Shown: positions 1 to 22,262 of the stretch, one piece after another | How the letters are laid out: the number at the start of each line of letters is the position of its first letter | Numbering within the stretch: position 1 is the first letter of the stretch | DNA from: Latrodectus hesperus | Taxonomy: Eukaryota; Arthropoda; Arachnida; Araneae; Theridiidae | Length of the DNA: 64,000 nucleotides | Direction of reading: 5' to 3' | Assembly (NCBI GenBank): GCA_037975125.1 | Contig: CM075857.1 | Location: 94,854,214 to 94,918,213 of the forward strand | Notes under the pieces: model-generated | Databases searched by the model: none | Told to the model about the DNA's origin: nothing | What the model saw: only the letters and a program-made list of their open reading frames with translations | Position numbers and translations under genes: made by a program

Positions 1-7254
<7,254 letters not shown>

Positions 7255-7803
7255 GTTAACCGCCAAATTTGGCTGCCATGTTTATTTGGCGTGATTTACC
7301 TTTTGTTTGTAGTTTTCAAATAAGTATATTTACGACAAACCTAAAGATTTATGTCGTTTTTGGCGGCCATGTCTATTTAGCGTGATTTACCTTTTGTTTG
7401 TAGTTTTCAAATAAGTATATTTACGAAAAACTTAAAGTTTTATGTCGTTTTTGGCGGCCATGTTTATTTGGCGTGATTTACCTTTTGTTTGTAGTTTTCA
7501 AATAAGTATATTTACGACAAACCTAAAGATTTTTGTCGTTTTTGGCGGCCATGTTTATTTGGCGTTATTTACCTTTTGTTTGTAGTTTTCAAATAAGTAT
7601 ATTTACGACAAACCTAAAGATTTTTGTCGTTTTTGGCGGCCATGTTTATTTGGCGTGATTTACCTTTTGTTTGTAGTTTTCAAATAAGTATATTTACGAC
7701 AAACCTAAAGATTTATGTCGTTTTTGGCGGCCATGTTTATTTGGCCTTTTGTTTGTAGTTTTCAAATAAGTATATTTACGACAAAGCTAAAGATTTTTGT
7801 CGT
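7255..7803. repeat. 91-bp tandem satellite, about six units
   Basis: The motif TTACCTTTTGTTTG recurs at 7296, 7387, 7478, 7569 and 7660, a strict 91-base step. A last unit near 7745 has a short deletion. Each unit contains TTGGCGGCCATGTTTATTTG and CAAATAAGTATATTTACG. Units differ by only a few bases. Confidence 0.93.
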
Positions 7804-10800
7804 CCATTTTGTTGGTAGCTACTTTTTAGTTATCTTTCTGTGTCTATAGTTTTTTATTATTTATCGAAATTCATTTGATAAAAATGATGATTTGGTTATA
7901 AACTCAGTTTTTGAATAAAATTATGAAACACGTATCATTTCTTATGCAGCGTGCAAAAGTTTTGCGTTGTCCAGCTTCAAGTGTCGATTATGGAATTGAT
8001 CATATGTATAAGGAAAAGAATAATGATTTAAATGTACTATTGTTTATATTAATCAACTATTTCATAATTTTAAAACCGAGCTACAGTTTATAATTACAAA
8101 ATTAAGCTGTAAATTTTCAGCTTTAAAATCAAAATGCTGTTTCACGAGATTTATCAAAATATAAAATGTTTGAAATTTTGAGCACTGTTTTCAGAAGCCG
8201 GAAAGTGTACCTTTAATTTTCATTTATTTTTAAATAAGAATTAAACTTGCACTTTTCCATTCAAATTACGAAATCTTGCTTCTGCATATTATTTATTTTA
8301 TTTCATGTTTGTTTTGTGTTCCGCCCTATAAACTTGGCGACCATTTGCGTTTGGCAACAAAAATGTTCCCGTCGCCAAATGTAAGCAATTTCGCTACTAC
8401 TCATTCCGATTATGGAACATTAAGCCTTTTTACATAAAAAAATAGTTACATGAATGATGCACTTTTGATTATGAGGTGGGAGCTTGGGAGTTTTCCAGGT
8501 TTTTTCCCTTGAAACACTTGAATACGGGACACTATCGATCAAAAAACTTTCCAAGAGGCAAAGGTGAGTCGGATATTCAAAGGATTAACAACTGCTCTAG
8601 AATGTTTGCAGACCACTACATAATGCCTAAAAACTGTGATTTACATAGGAAAGGAAATATTTCTCTTGTTTACAAAACAATTTTAGCAACTAAAGAAATT
8701 TTATGATCAGCAGAATTTGACTTTTTTAATTATATGGAAAAGAAGCTGTATAAAATAATTTTCTGTTGATAAAATCCGAAGAGAAAAATATCAGAAATGT
8801 GGTTTCTTGTTAATTTTTGCAATTTTAAATTTTCGTTAGTAATTTTCTATAAAAATTGTATTTAGAATTCTGATAAATCGCATAATAATTTGATTTATTA
8901 GAAAAGAATCATATAAAACTGTAAAATTACTTAAAAAACATTATTTTTACTACAATTATTTATTATTTTTAGGATTCATTATGTAGAATTTTATTAAATT
9001 TTTTAGTTTTAATTCTATACAGTAGAAAATAATTTTCGAACACTTTTTTTACTTTTTAATAGTTTAAAGTTATTTCCAGATAATGAATAAAATAGGCTTT
9101 ATCTTAAAAATGTATGTTTTCCAGCATAAAAACAGAAAATACAATTTTTTGATGAACTTGTTCGAAAATTTCTTTATTTGAACATTTTGCTACAGCTGTT
9201 TTTATGCTTCTATTTTTATATTTTTTATAAATCAGATAAATATCAAAATTCGTATGAAAGGACTACATATAGTATTACTTTAGGACAAATTCAAGATATG
9301 AAAAAATATTTGACACTTATTCTTGAAATTCATTTTCAATAAAAGCTTTTTCCTAGATATTTATAAAATGTTCAATTATTTCTGTAAGATGTTATATTCT
9401 TTAGATTTAATTCAATAAAAAAATGAAAACCATAATTTCTTATATATTAAAAAAATTCAAATTCTTGTTTACTCAACTCTTTGTAATAAAAAAAATTATT
9501 TTTATTGATTTTTGAAATATTCATAAATTAAATATATGGTATCCATTTTAAGCTTTAGCCTTCTTAATGAATTTAAATCTATATATTTCTGAGTTTCAAT
9601 TTATTTCCTTAATGCAGAACATATAAAATGTTAAAAAGATTATTTTTTTACAGAAAAGAAAATCTTTTCTAAAGTAATAAACAGAATCCCTTTCATCTTC
9701 GAAAGGATTTTTCTTCGTTAGAATGAAATAATTTTAAAACGCGCGCTTTGCTTCTTACGCTTTTAAACAAAATTGAATATTTCTGTTTGCCAGAAAAAAA
9801 AGATTAAAGTATCTTGAATTAAGTTGAAATGGAATGACTATCTCTCAAATATCTCAAACGAGAAGCGCTCTGCCATCCAATTTTAATGAGTTCTTTTGCA
9901 TGCAGTTTTCTTTTTTGAATCGTTATCGTTTTCTTTTTGAAGAGAAAGTCGGGCTTAAGCAGAGCTTACTGGAAAAGAAGGTAAGTTTGATAAGTCAGGT
10001 ATTTTTAATAAAATTTTTACTAGCAACTTGAAATAAGTTTATATTCTAAACATCGCAAATATTTATGAAGAATATTTTAACCCTCTACTCTAAGATTTTT
10101 TGTCAGCAAATGAACAAATGAAAATAAACTTTCTTCTTCATAAAGTTTTAGGCAAAACACGAAGATAAATTTACGAAGTACTGCTTAATCTACATTTTTT
10201 ATAAAAGTAAACATATATTTTATAAAAATACACGGTTGATATCTAAGCTGATACCCATTTTTTCTTATGTTTTTCTAAATATCAAATATTTGGCCACGAT
10301 TATTTAAATTTGATAACACATATTAATACGATGGGTTTGAAATATATTGCTCTTTTATCTGGTCTATACCAATGCAAAAATTTTATTTGCTCAAATGCTC
10401 CTCAAATCTTAAAATAAATTTTCCAAACATAAATAATTAGTTTAGAAATTGCTTTTCGCATATTATAATCCTACAATTAAGAATATAATATATCAACATT
10501 TAACAATATTCTTATTTTTAATATTTGCAATTAATAGCACATTCAAGCTATTGATAATTATAATAGATTAAAAAAGATTTATGAGAAAAAATTTTAAGAA
10601 GCTATCTCATTCATGTAATATTGCATAATATACATTTTAACTAGTATTTGCATTTAACTAATTAATAAGCAGAGTACTTTGATGTTTATGAAGAAACTGT
10701 ATTTTTCTTTTTCTCAATAAAATTTCTGCCAAGTATTTGTACATTTTTTGTTAATATTTACCAAAAGCATCTATTTTTTCAGGTGATAAAATATTTTTAT

Positions 10801-10971
10801 TTAAAACATTTTTTTATTCCAGAGTATTATTTACATTAGTGTATTTAAAATGCCTATTGATCCTTTTTATTATTAAAAAAGAAACTGTCATTTGTTAAAT
10901 AGGCTATTGTATTTCTGATCAATATTGTATTAACAATCAATATTAATTATTTTAATTTTATGTAATTAAAT
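7804..10971. other. AT-rich spacer
   Basis: Apart from the family G fragment (8473-8580), nothing recognisable. A segment near 8325-8395 with repeated GGCGACC/GTCGCCAAA is loosely reminiscent of the nearby satellite unit. Confidence 0.5.
8473..8580 (+). mobile_element. fragment of SINE family G
   Basis: GGTGGGAGCTTGGGAGTTTTC, CCCTTGAAACACTTGAATACGG and CACTATCGATCAAAAAACTTTCC match the body of the 62.2 kb copy. No head is visible. Confidence 0.5.
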
Positions 10972-14453
<3,482 letters not shown>

Positions 14454-14711
14454 ATAAAAACTAAACCTTTGGGGCATGACAGCCCATATGTGGGCCAAGG
14501 CCTACAGTGCCAATAACTATTTTTCTGATCGATGGCCCTGAGGTGCGAAGCATATGCCCCGGTTAAGTGGTCAACTGAGGCATTTTAATTCCCAAGATTG
14601 ATTGTTACTCAGAATCTGAAGGGGTGAAATGCTGAATCTACCCAGACCAACCCGAGGATCGAACCTAGGGCCTGTACCTCATGAACACCAAATTCTGCCA
14701 CTATGCCTCCG
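14454..14711 (-). mobile_element. tRNA-derived SINE, family A, copy 1
   Basis: In reverse orientation it matches the 56.7 kb copy: GGGCATGACAGCCCA..GTGGGCCAAGG at the 3' side, GCGAAGCATATGCCCC in the centre, and a reverse B box GGATCGAACC near the head. Flanks share CACTTYCA. Confidence 0.78.
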
Positions 14712-16005
14712 GGCACTTTCATTCGACATATAAATAATATAAATCGACATAGTAGTCACTCTTAAATTTAAGTTTTTGGATTTAAATTTAATTTAATTAA
14801 AATTTAATGAATATAAATTTAATTTTTTTAATTAAATTAATTTAATTCCTCGTAGAACAGATTTAAATAAAATTGCTTATTGAGACACACTTTCTAATCA
14901 ACTGCTGATAAATTTCTGAGACTGAAGCTCGCGTTAAAAGTCACATGTGTTATCATGTGGTATTTGAAATAAATCGGAGATGTTTTTCATACTTTGCTAG
15001 TTTCTCAGTGGACATTTTCTAAAATACCTGGGAAATATGTGAAATATGCATCGTTTCATGCATTTATGTCTATTTTAATTATCATGTACAATGTTTTTTT
15101 TTTGGTATATTTTTAGAACATGTCGGATTAAAGTGTTTTGATGAAACGGAAATAGAAATCCTATTGTGTTTATCAATTCAAATTTTATTCGATGTTGATG
15201 TGAGAACGGCTGTAAGAAAAAAAATGACAATTATAATAACAGGATTTCGGTCTAAAGCTAACTTAAAATAAAAACTAATTTTTTTTTCCAGAAATTGTGA
15301 TGATAGCTTTTGTAATCAATTTAAAATTTGTTTTACATTGTTTTGAACATATTATAAATTTGTTTATCCCAAAGTGTATTAATTTAAGAGGTGTAACATT
15401 TCTATCTGGAATTCTTCTCGCTTCAAGAAAGAAGCATGTGACTCTTTCCTTCATTTTAAAATTGTTTCCTTCATTTTAAAATTTTTTGCTATTTTTTGTC
15501 ATTTTTTGCAGAGAAAAAATTGCCTCTCTCCAGGAAGCAGAGAAAAAATATTTGCGGCATATCTGGTCTTCTTCACTTCTCTTCACATTCCCCGCTATGT
15601 AATGTTTTCCTATTTTTTGAAATAAATAATAATACCTATTTTTTGTTTATTTTTTTAAGTGTTGTTTTTGTCTTCTTCAGTGAATGCGTTTTAGCCTTTC
15701 CCAATGCGTCCCTGCTCGAAAATGCTTTAAAACACGGGTATAAAATATTGTTTTAATATCTAATAATTTCCTAAATAAAGAAAGTTTTCAAACATTATAC
15801 ATATCATTCAAATTGTTTTTAGAGAATTTAAAATTTTTATCTTACACACATACGCGTATATAATTATGAATAATAACTAACATTTTATAAATTAACACTT
15901 TAATCACTTTAATTCAAAGATTTTGAAATTTCAAAAATATTATTTAAGAATTTTTGTAATGTAAATATTATAATAGAGTTGCTTAGATGAAACTGTTTTC
16001 TTTAC

Positions 16006-16081
<76 letters not shown>

Positions 16082-16730
16082 CTTAATATATTTCGAACAC
16101 CAAATTCAAGTGAAAGATTTTACTTATCTTGTTTGTGCAATTCAGTTTTTGTTTCGAAATTTACTCATATGTGCACGTAACGGTGTCAAAATTTTGAATG
16201 CTATGTTTTCAAAATACTGTGCTTGTTAAGTAATGTTAAAAGCTATTATTATAAATTTGTAATAAAAATTTATTGTAATCTGTAATTAAAGGTACTTGTT
16301 ATAAGAATGACATTGCAAGAATTTGAATAGAGCATAAATATTGACATTTCTAATGCCAACAATAAAAAAATATGTAGTTAAATGTGTTTATTGTAATAAA
16401 ATATTATTTAAACCAATGTATAAATTATTAAATCATGTATATATATATATTGCTTATAATCATTTAATATTATAAGAAATATTGTTATAATTTATATGTA
16501 TTTATTGAATCATTTATTTATCAATAAGATCTAGTGTTACATATTGTTGTATGATATTATTTATATTCGTTTAATACTGTCAGAAAATTATTCTAGAGTA
16601 AATTTAATTTTTATCGTTATTTTTTAAGTTTATTTATTTTTCGCATTATTTTATAGTTTTTATGCATTATTGTCATGTATTGTCTATTTTAAATGTATAT
16701 TTTGATCAGTTTGTAATTTTTAATTCCCTA
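14712..16730. other. spacer downstream of the secreted-protein gene
   Basis: AT-rich. It holds the compound microsatellite at 16003-16078 and a slightly GC-richer patch at about 15480-15740 with no recognisable frame. Confidence 0.5.
16003..16078. repeat. compound (TACA)n/(TA)n microsatellite
   Basis: Four TACA units are followed by about 58 bases of TA. Confidence 0.97.
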
Positions 16731-17031
16731 TTTATTTTTTATTTCCATTTTTATTATGTATGTTTTGTTAAATTTTTTATTGATTTACATTATTTTTATG
16801 CTGTAAAATAATTAAAAAATATGCTTCATTATGTTCCAATAAAGAAAGCACACAAGAATTCATATGAACAATTATTTAATGCTATGACTAAATATATTGA
16901 TAACTAAAGACAACACAAATAGAAATATACAAAACATAATTTCAAATCACAAAATCTAAATGTCCATTCATCTTGAGACGTGGGAATCGAACTCGCAACT
17001 CTTTATATAAGAAAAAGTTCCTCTTTTTATA
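16731..17031 (-). other. 3' UTR and candidate polyadenylation signals of the secreted protein gene
   Basis: Downstream of the stop codon the minus strand carries an ATTAAA variant at 16875-16880 and AATAAA hexamers at 16776-16781, 16750-16755 and 16731-16736. Which one is used cannot be told from sequence alone. The segment 16977-17000 resembles a tRNA-SINE B box in minus orientation (GAGTTCGATTCCCAC), so part of the UTR may derive from a SINE. Confidence 0.45.
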
Positions 17032-18941
17032 TTACACTAGGATTTGTTCCAGCTCCTGTTGTTGCTGAACCACTGGCCTCGTCACGATGGACCGCAGAAG
17101 TCCGGCTTCGGGGGCTTCATATGGGAACTGAGACAAGAATGTCATGCGAGGAGACAAATATCTTAAGGCGTTAAGACCACCGAGACCTCCGGATGAGATG
17201 CTCTCCTGGACAATAGCATCGGCCACGTTTTGCTGGGAGAGGGCACCTCCAGCGCCTCCCTTGGTGACCTCTGTGACCTTAGAGATCTCCCCAGTGAATG
17301 GATCTTCTGCAAGAGTTTCCCTTACTTGAGTGACTCCTCCAGTGCTGATGGGGCTTTGTGCAAGGACATCGTCCACACTCACTTGGGTCTGAACACCCCC
17401 TGACAGAGGATCGATTAGACTCTGCACTGGTGATGATACTCCTAGTGTTTCCTGGATGGCAGTTTCGATTGGATCTTGAACCACTTGTGAAATCTGGCTG
17501 ATTCCGGAAACAGGTGAAATCACTTCCTGTTGCTGAACGATTGCAGATTGACCAATGCCAGCCAAGCCTCCGCTAGCCAGACCTCCGATCTTAGATGGGC
17601 CTGAAAGGATGGCTGTTGGTTGAGATTTTGTGACTGTTGTCACAATTTGTGAGTCTCCAGCTGGACCAATTACTTCTTCTTGAGTGATGACCTTTGAAGG
17701 AGATGTTTTGCCTACAATACCTCCTTTGGTCAGTCCAATAACTGGTGATGCAGGAGCCAGAAGAGTAGGTCCAGCCTCAATTGAAGCCTGGCTCAATCCA
17801 AGATTTGCAAATCGGGAGACGCTGATTGGCAATCGAGTATAACCCAATCGAGGATCTCCAATTCTGCTTCCACCAATTATGTCAATGCCTGGAAACCTGC
17901 GACCTCCATCAACGTAAATTAGCTGAGGAACTCGGTTACCAAATAAACGTCTTCCGAATCCAGCATCTGTTTTAACTTGAGAAAACACCTGTGGTGCTGG
18001 AGCTGTAATAATTTGTTGTTGTCCAAATCCTCCTGTTGATGCAACCACAACTGGTGCTTGAGAAATTACTGGCCTTGTTTTGATTCCCCGAAGACCAAAT
18101 CTTCTTGGTGCATTGAAGATAATTTGTCCTCCTCTTAATCCTGAAAGAGAACCCCTACTCGTTTTGATCACCTGACGTTGTCCAAAACCATCCTCGACAA
18201 CAGCAACCTGTTCAGGAATGACTTGCTGGGTAGTTTTAACTGATGGACCTCCAAGAGATAGTGTGCCTAAAGGTGAAGCTGCCTTTTCAATGGTAGTTAC
18301 TTTCTGTGTACCACCAAAGGGATCGGTTTCTACAACGGTAACCTTTTCTTGACCAATGTCACCAAGAGCTCCATGAATTTGGGAGTCACCAGCTGTGAAA
18401 GCAGATCCTCCTGTCAAAATTTGGGTTTGTCCAAGTCCTAAATCATCAGACAATAATTGTTGGGTCAGAAGCTGTTTTGGGTATGAGTAGTAATCCAATC
18501 CCATCAATCCGTAAGGCACCCTTGAAATTCCAGTGCGGTAAAGAGGCCTCCTGGCTCCAAAGACGCTGGTCTTGATCTGTGAATCACCGACTGTAAATTG
18601 TGAAGTACTTGGATCTGCAATTATGACTGATCCTTTGGTTCTTCCGCCAAATCCAACTGGATTAAGACCGGATAAATTATCAGAGACAACCGTTTTCCTT
18701 CTCAAGGTCCTTGGCGCAGTCAACAAAGAGGTGGGATATGAATAATAATCTGAACCTAATAATCCAAATGGAATCTGTGACTGGCCTACTCGGTACAACC
18801 GCCTTTGCCCATACAAACCACCCTTTATGCCTGAAGTCTTAATTCCTCCAGAGCTGATTGGCGATACTTGTTCAACAACAACTGGACTACCAGAGATTGG
18901 GTCTTGTACTACAGCAGTGTGATGTACTGCAGCGCCACCAC
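17032..18941 (-). CDS. terminal coding exon (exon 4) of the secreted repeat protein
   Basis: This exon carries residues 55-690. The acceptor AG is at 18942-18943 after a pyrimidine-rich TTTTCCAG, and the exon opens with the last two bases of a split Gly codon. The open frame runs 1,910 bases to TAA at 17032-17034. An isolated reading of the frame would start at the in-frame TTG near 18816, but the frame continues upstream without a stop to the splice acceptor, so that is not a real start. GC content and codon order are clearly unlike the flanking AT-rich spacer. Confidence 0.92.
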
Positions 18942-21900
18942 CTGGAAAATCAATATCACTTTCATCAATTGATGATTTTTGAAAACTATAGGGTTTTCTT
19001 CATAAATTGAATCTTAAATTTTCGTAAATTGTTTTTACTTTAATAATTATCGTAATTTTATATTTTTTTCGTGTTTTTAATTAAATATTAGAATAAAAAC
19101 AAATCGTAAATTTGAAATCGAATGATGCAAAAACTGCTTTATAAACCTAACATTAAATTAAGCTACCATGTAACATTGTGAAATCAGAAAAGCATAGAAT
19201 ATTTTCGAATAAAATTAATTCAAATTGTTGAATGGGTTGATTTTAATAATATTTAGTCACTAAAATATACTATTCTTGAAAATATAAGGTGATTCCATCA
19301 ACTCTCTGATTTAAAAATTATCTTCGTATCCTTATCATCTTAAGAAATAATACGCACAGGAAAAGTAAACTGATAATTGAAAATTATAAATAATTTAAAT
19401 TTTAATAATCTAAATTTAACTCACCTCCTTTTCCTACATGTACATGAGGCTCCTGTAAATGAAAATAGAAATTTAAATCACAATAACTATCAATTCTTAG
19501 GTTTCAAAGATATCTAAAAATGTCTTTTATAAATATAAATATTTTGGACATTCAATTACTTATCAAGAAATTTTTGTTTCATTTCTTCTTTTTGTATACA
19601 TATTTTAATATTCTTTATTAAACAACTATTTTTCATATGGCAAAGAATTACTATTTTGTCAATAAAAATGTGGTTCTATATATGTATTTTTAAGGCTTTC
19701 TTTAAGCTAGCTATTCTAATTAAGGAAAACCTTTAAAAACTGCTAAAAGCTAATACGAGTTATATCTCTATTTCAGCTCAAATGATAAATTATAATGATA
19801 GCTAGGAATTTTTTAAAAAATTATGAAAATATTGCGACGATAATATCAACAAAATTATTACAATAAAAAGCTGAAGCGATACATTTACACGTGTTTCCAC
19901 ACGTGGAAATATATCGTTTTAGTTTTTTTTTTAAGATATAAAAACGAAAAAATAAGCAAATTTATTTCTATTCCAATTTCAGTTTTAGAGCAGATAAAAG
20001 TTGTGCAACCCATCCAAGATTGCCCAATTAAAAATTCCACTGTTGTCCTTGTATCAAAACAGAGAAGTACGTGAATAAAATAACATTCCTACTTATGGAA
20101 AAGATAACATTCTTATCTTATGTAAGAGAAAAAGGAGAAGTAAAATTTTTCGAAATGGGGTAAACACAACAAGAAATATTAAGTCGTTCTTTCCTTTCAC
20201 CCACATTCTTCCTGTCCTCATCACTTTCGCTTGGAACAGAAAGTTCTCGAACATTTTCCGATGGAATTCCTATTAGTAAGCACATCGACATTTTTGTACT
20301 TTTGCTTTAGATTATTTTTAATTTTTCAATCAAATACATTGCTTATTTTCTAATTGTTGCATTTTATTTATCTATTTTTTTCTTTAGATTTAAAGGTGAC
20401 TATTTTTATATAAATCTTTTCTTTTTTTTGGCAATTTTTGAGTAAGATTAAAAATAGATTATGTATTATTTATGAATAACCTTTAATTTAGTATAATGCT
20501 AGATTAAAAACTTAATTTAATTAATAAACTGCGAATCTAAATCTTCAATAATTCTAATTTGTAACCAATGCTCATAAAACTTTTGAACATTGATTACAAA
20601 TTAGAATAATTATTTAGAGCTTCGATTATGTTTACCAAACAATTGTTAAAGAAAGTAACTCATAAAGAATTATTGTTATTTAGAGATAAATATATTAAAG
20701 GAAGTTATAATGCAAGAATAATGTAGTAAGATGCACTAGAGAGTTTAATTTAACAAACAGATTGTAATTATGAGAAATTGTAAACACAATCATTTTGATA
20801 TTAAAATATTTAATTTTTTTAACTCATATTTTTCATCTTATATTTAACAAATACTATTGACAGTAAACTAAAAAATGAAAATAGAACATTACCTGAACTA
20901 CAGCTGGCTGCTGAAATCGACTGAATCGAGCTAAACCACCACCCCCTTTGATTCCTCCTCCCTTTATACTCTGGGCATCAATACTGGTTGACACCAGCAA
21001 AGCCAAAAGACCAATTACCTAAAACGCAAACGATTTTTTTCACATTGATTTCACAAAAATGAAAACAAATTTTTTTTTTCAATTTATGCAATATTTAGAG
21101 GAAGATTCAAGTTTAGCAAGCACTTTAAGAAAAGTTAAAAATAAAAGTGGAAGTTAATGTATTCAGTTGAGAGTTAATTTGAGTAGTTATAATGGATTTT
21201 GATTTCTAAATCATATTAAATCCTTAAAATACGGCTTTCACTAATCTTGAATATTTTTCGATTAAAAATAGATTCCTCAATGATTATTCATCATTGATCA
21301 CAAAAGACATTTAAAAGAATGCTATCATTTGTTATTCCATTTTTCACACATTTCATTTGGTTAGCAAATAAATAGCATTATCATTTATTAATTAATTTTC
21401 ATTAAATGTTAACGATATACTTTTTAAATATTTGGAATACACTTGCATTAACATGAGCTTTATTTAAAATAAAGTGTTTGGTGTAAGAGAGTTTTGGGAT
21501 TGAAGAATTATATATAATCCACCAAAATTTGTCCATCTTATTTGTTTTTTCTATGTTTTCCCAAACAAACGAATATATTTTAAACTTCTATTTGACTTTC
21601 AAATAAAATCGAATAATTGGATGATTATCGTTGTTGAATACTTTTCAAATCCTCTTAACATAGTTCTTTGTAAAGCCCACAATGAGTTAAAAATTTAATA
21701 TGTGATTTCAAAATTTACTCCATCGAATTATTTTCCCAATATATGGTTAATATTCAAAATTTAATATACTGATTACGGCAGAAATATGACAATATTTGTT
21801 TACTGTTTTTTTAGCATTAAAACTGATATGTTTCCAATAGATAAATTAAAAAAAGAGAAAAAATCCTATAACTTTAAAATATTGCTAAATCAGCAAAAAA

Positions 21901-22181
21901 TATAAATGTTCTTTTAAGATTCAGAATTTAACTATAGAAATTGAGAAGAAAATAAGGGAATTATTAAAAAACTTTTCTTTTAATTTTAACTGCTGCCATT
22001 AGCTGAATAAAATAAAACATACAATCTTTCAATGTTAAAAACTATTGCCACTCGCTGATTCAAAATATGATTATTTTGTTAAAATTTTCATTTTAACTGT
22101 TGTTGTTAATTGAAAAAGAAGAAATACAATTGTTTCTAATGTTCAGAAGAAAAGACAGAAAACCATACTTACTATTATCAT
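17032..22181 (-). CDS. secreted Cys-free Gly/Gln-rich repeat protein, 4 coding exons, 690 aa
   Basis: Coding exons are 22173-22181, 20893-21018, 19425-19452 and 17032-18941. Every intron has GT and AG ends, and the phases (0, 0, 1) join into one open frame of 690 codons plus TAA. Residues 1-18 form a signal peptide: MII, then a Leu/Val-rich core, then small residues ending IDA before QSIKGGG. The mature protein starts Gly-rich (about 19-32). It has a Tyr-rich module at about 97-130, repeated at about 181-214; both copies contain LYR.G, then GL.G.DYYSYP. GDSQI occurs near 173, 239 and 483. A DPxxG-like motif occurs at 68, 261, 565 and 601, with a weaker copy at 544. The tail is Gln-rich. There is no Cys, no Trp, no catalytic motif and no membrane segment after the signal. 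I recognise no family and see no chitin-binding RR consensus. An extracellular structural (cuticle, silk-associated or matrix) role is inferred only from the signal peptide and composition. The gene model is strong; the function is unknown. Confidence 0.88.
18942..19424 (-). other. intron 3 (483 bp)
   Basis: Phase 1 intron with GTGAGT donor and TTTTCCAG acceptor on the minus strand. The interior is AT-rich, with no repeat or ORF recognised. Confidence 0.82.
19425..19452 (-). CDS. 28-base coding exon 3 of the secreted repeat protein
   Basis: This microexon encodes EPHVHVGKG plus the first base of a Gly codon. It is bounded by an ACAG acceptor (19453-19454) and a consensus GTGAGT donor (19419-19424). 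Its phase (0 in, 1 out) matches exon 2 and exon 4 exactly, which is the main support for such a short exon. Confidence 0.82.
19453..20892 (-). other. intron 2 (1,440 bp)
   Basis: Phase 0 intron, AT-rich. It contains a long near-perfect hairpin (20547-20611, listed separately) and a short CACGTG-centred palindrome near 19890-19907. No coding sequence is seen. Confidence 0.82.
20547..20611. repeat. near-perfect hairpin inside intron 2
   Basis: Arms 20547-20570 and 20588-20611 are reverse complements with about two mismatches, around a 17-base loop. Weaker pairing extends to about 20536 and 20622. Size and shape resemble a pre-miRNA foldback, but the sequence is AT-rich, and the same structure could be a remnant of an inverted-repeat element. 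Confidence 0.6.
20893..21018 (-). CDS. coding exon 2: signal peptide core and Gly-rich N-terminus
   Basis: The 126 bases encode 42 residues, starting VIGLLALLVSTSIDA, which supplies the hydrophobic core and cleavage region of a signal peptide. The Gly-rich stretch KGGGIKGGGG follows, and the exon ends in QQPAVVQ. The acceptor is a TTTTAG at 21019-21024 and the donor GT lies at 20891-20892. A signal peptide formed exactly across the exon 1/exon 2 junction supports the join. Confidence 0.88.
21019..22172 (-). other. intron 1 (1,154 bp)
   Basis: Phase 0 intron placed after the third codon. It has a GTAAGT donor and TTTTAG acceptor. The AT-rich interior has no recognised element. A long first intron right after a tiny first coding exon is a common layout for arthropod secreted structural proteins. 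Confidence 0.82.
22173..22181 (-). CDS. coding exon 1: ATG start and two Ile codons
   Basis: The ATG is at 22181-22179, followed by ATA ATA and then a strong GTAAGT donor (22167-22172). It lies about 75-80 bases downstream of a TATA box on the same strand. The three residues MII join the hydrophobic run in exon 2 to give a typical signal peptide start. Confidence 0.82.
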
Positions 22182-22255
22182 GCTGGAGCAGTTGTTTCCA
22201 AGCTGATTTCTTCTTTGGAAGCTAGATTAGTGATGTTTGTCAGCCATTCTTCGGC

Positions 22256-22262
22256 TTTTATA
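22256..22262 (-). promoter_or_regulatory. TATA box of the secreted repeat protein gene
   Basis: TATAAAAG is read on the minus strand, with the start codon about 75 bases downstream. Transcription would begin near 22225-22232, leaving a 5' UTR of about 45-50 bases. No other core element is claimed. Confidence 0.75.

Noticed and set aside
7255..7803. CRISPR-like array
   Set aside because: The repeats are contiguous 91-bp units with no unique spacers, so this is a satellite.
9834..10031. Small exon ending in a GTAAGT donor on the plus strand
   Set aside because: The donor match is good, but there is no acceptor partner, no conserved protein motif and no second exon that could be joined.
17144..17329. 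Plus-strand frames over the secreted-protein exon
   Set aside because: They are shadows of the minus-strand coding exon.
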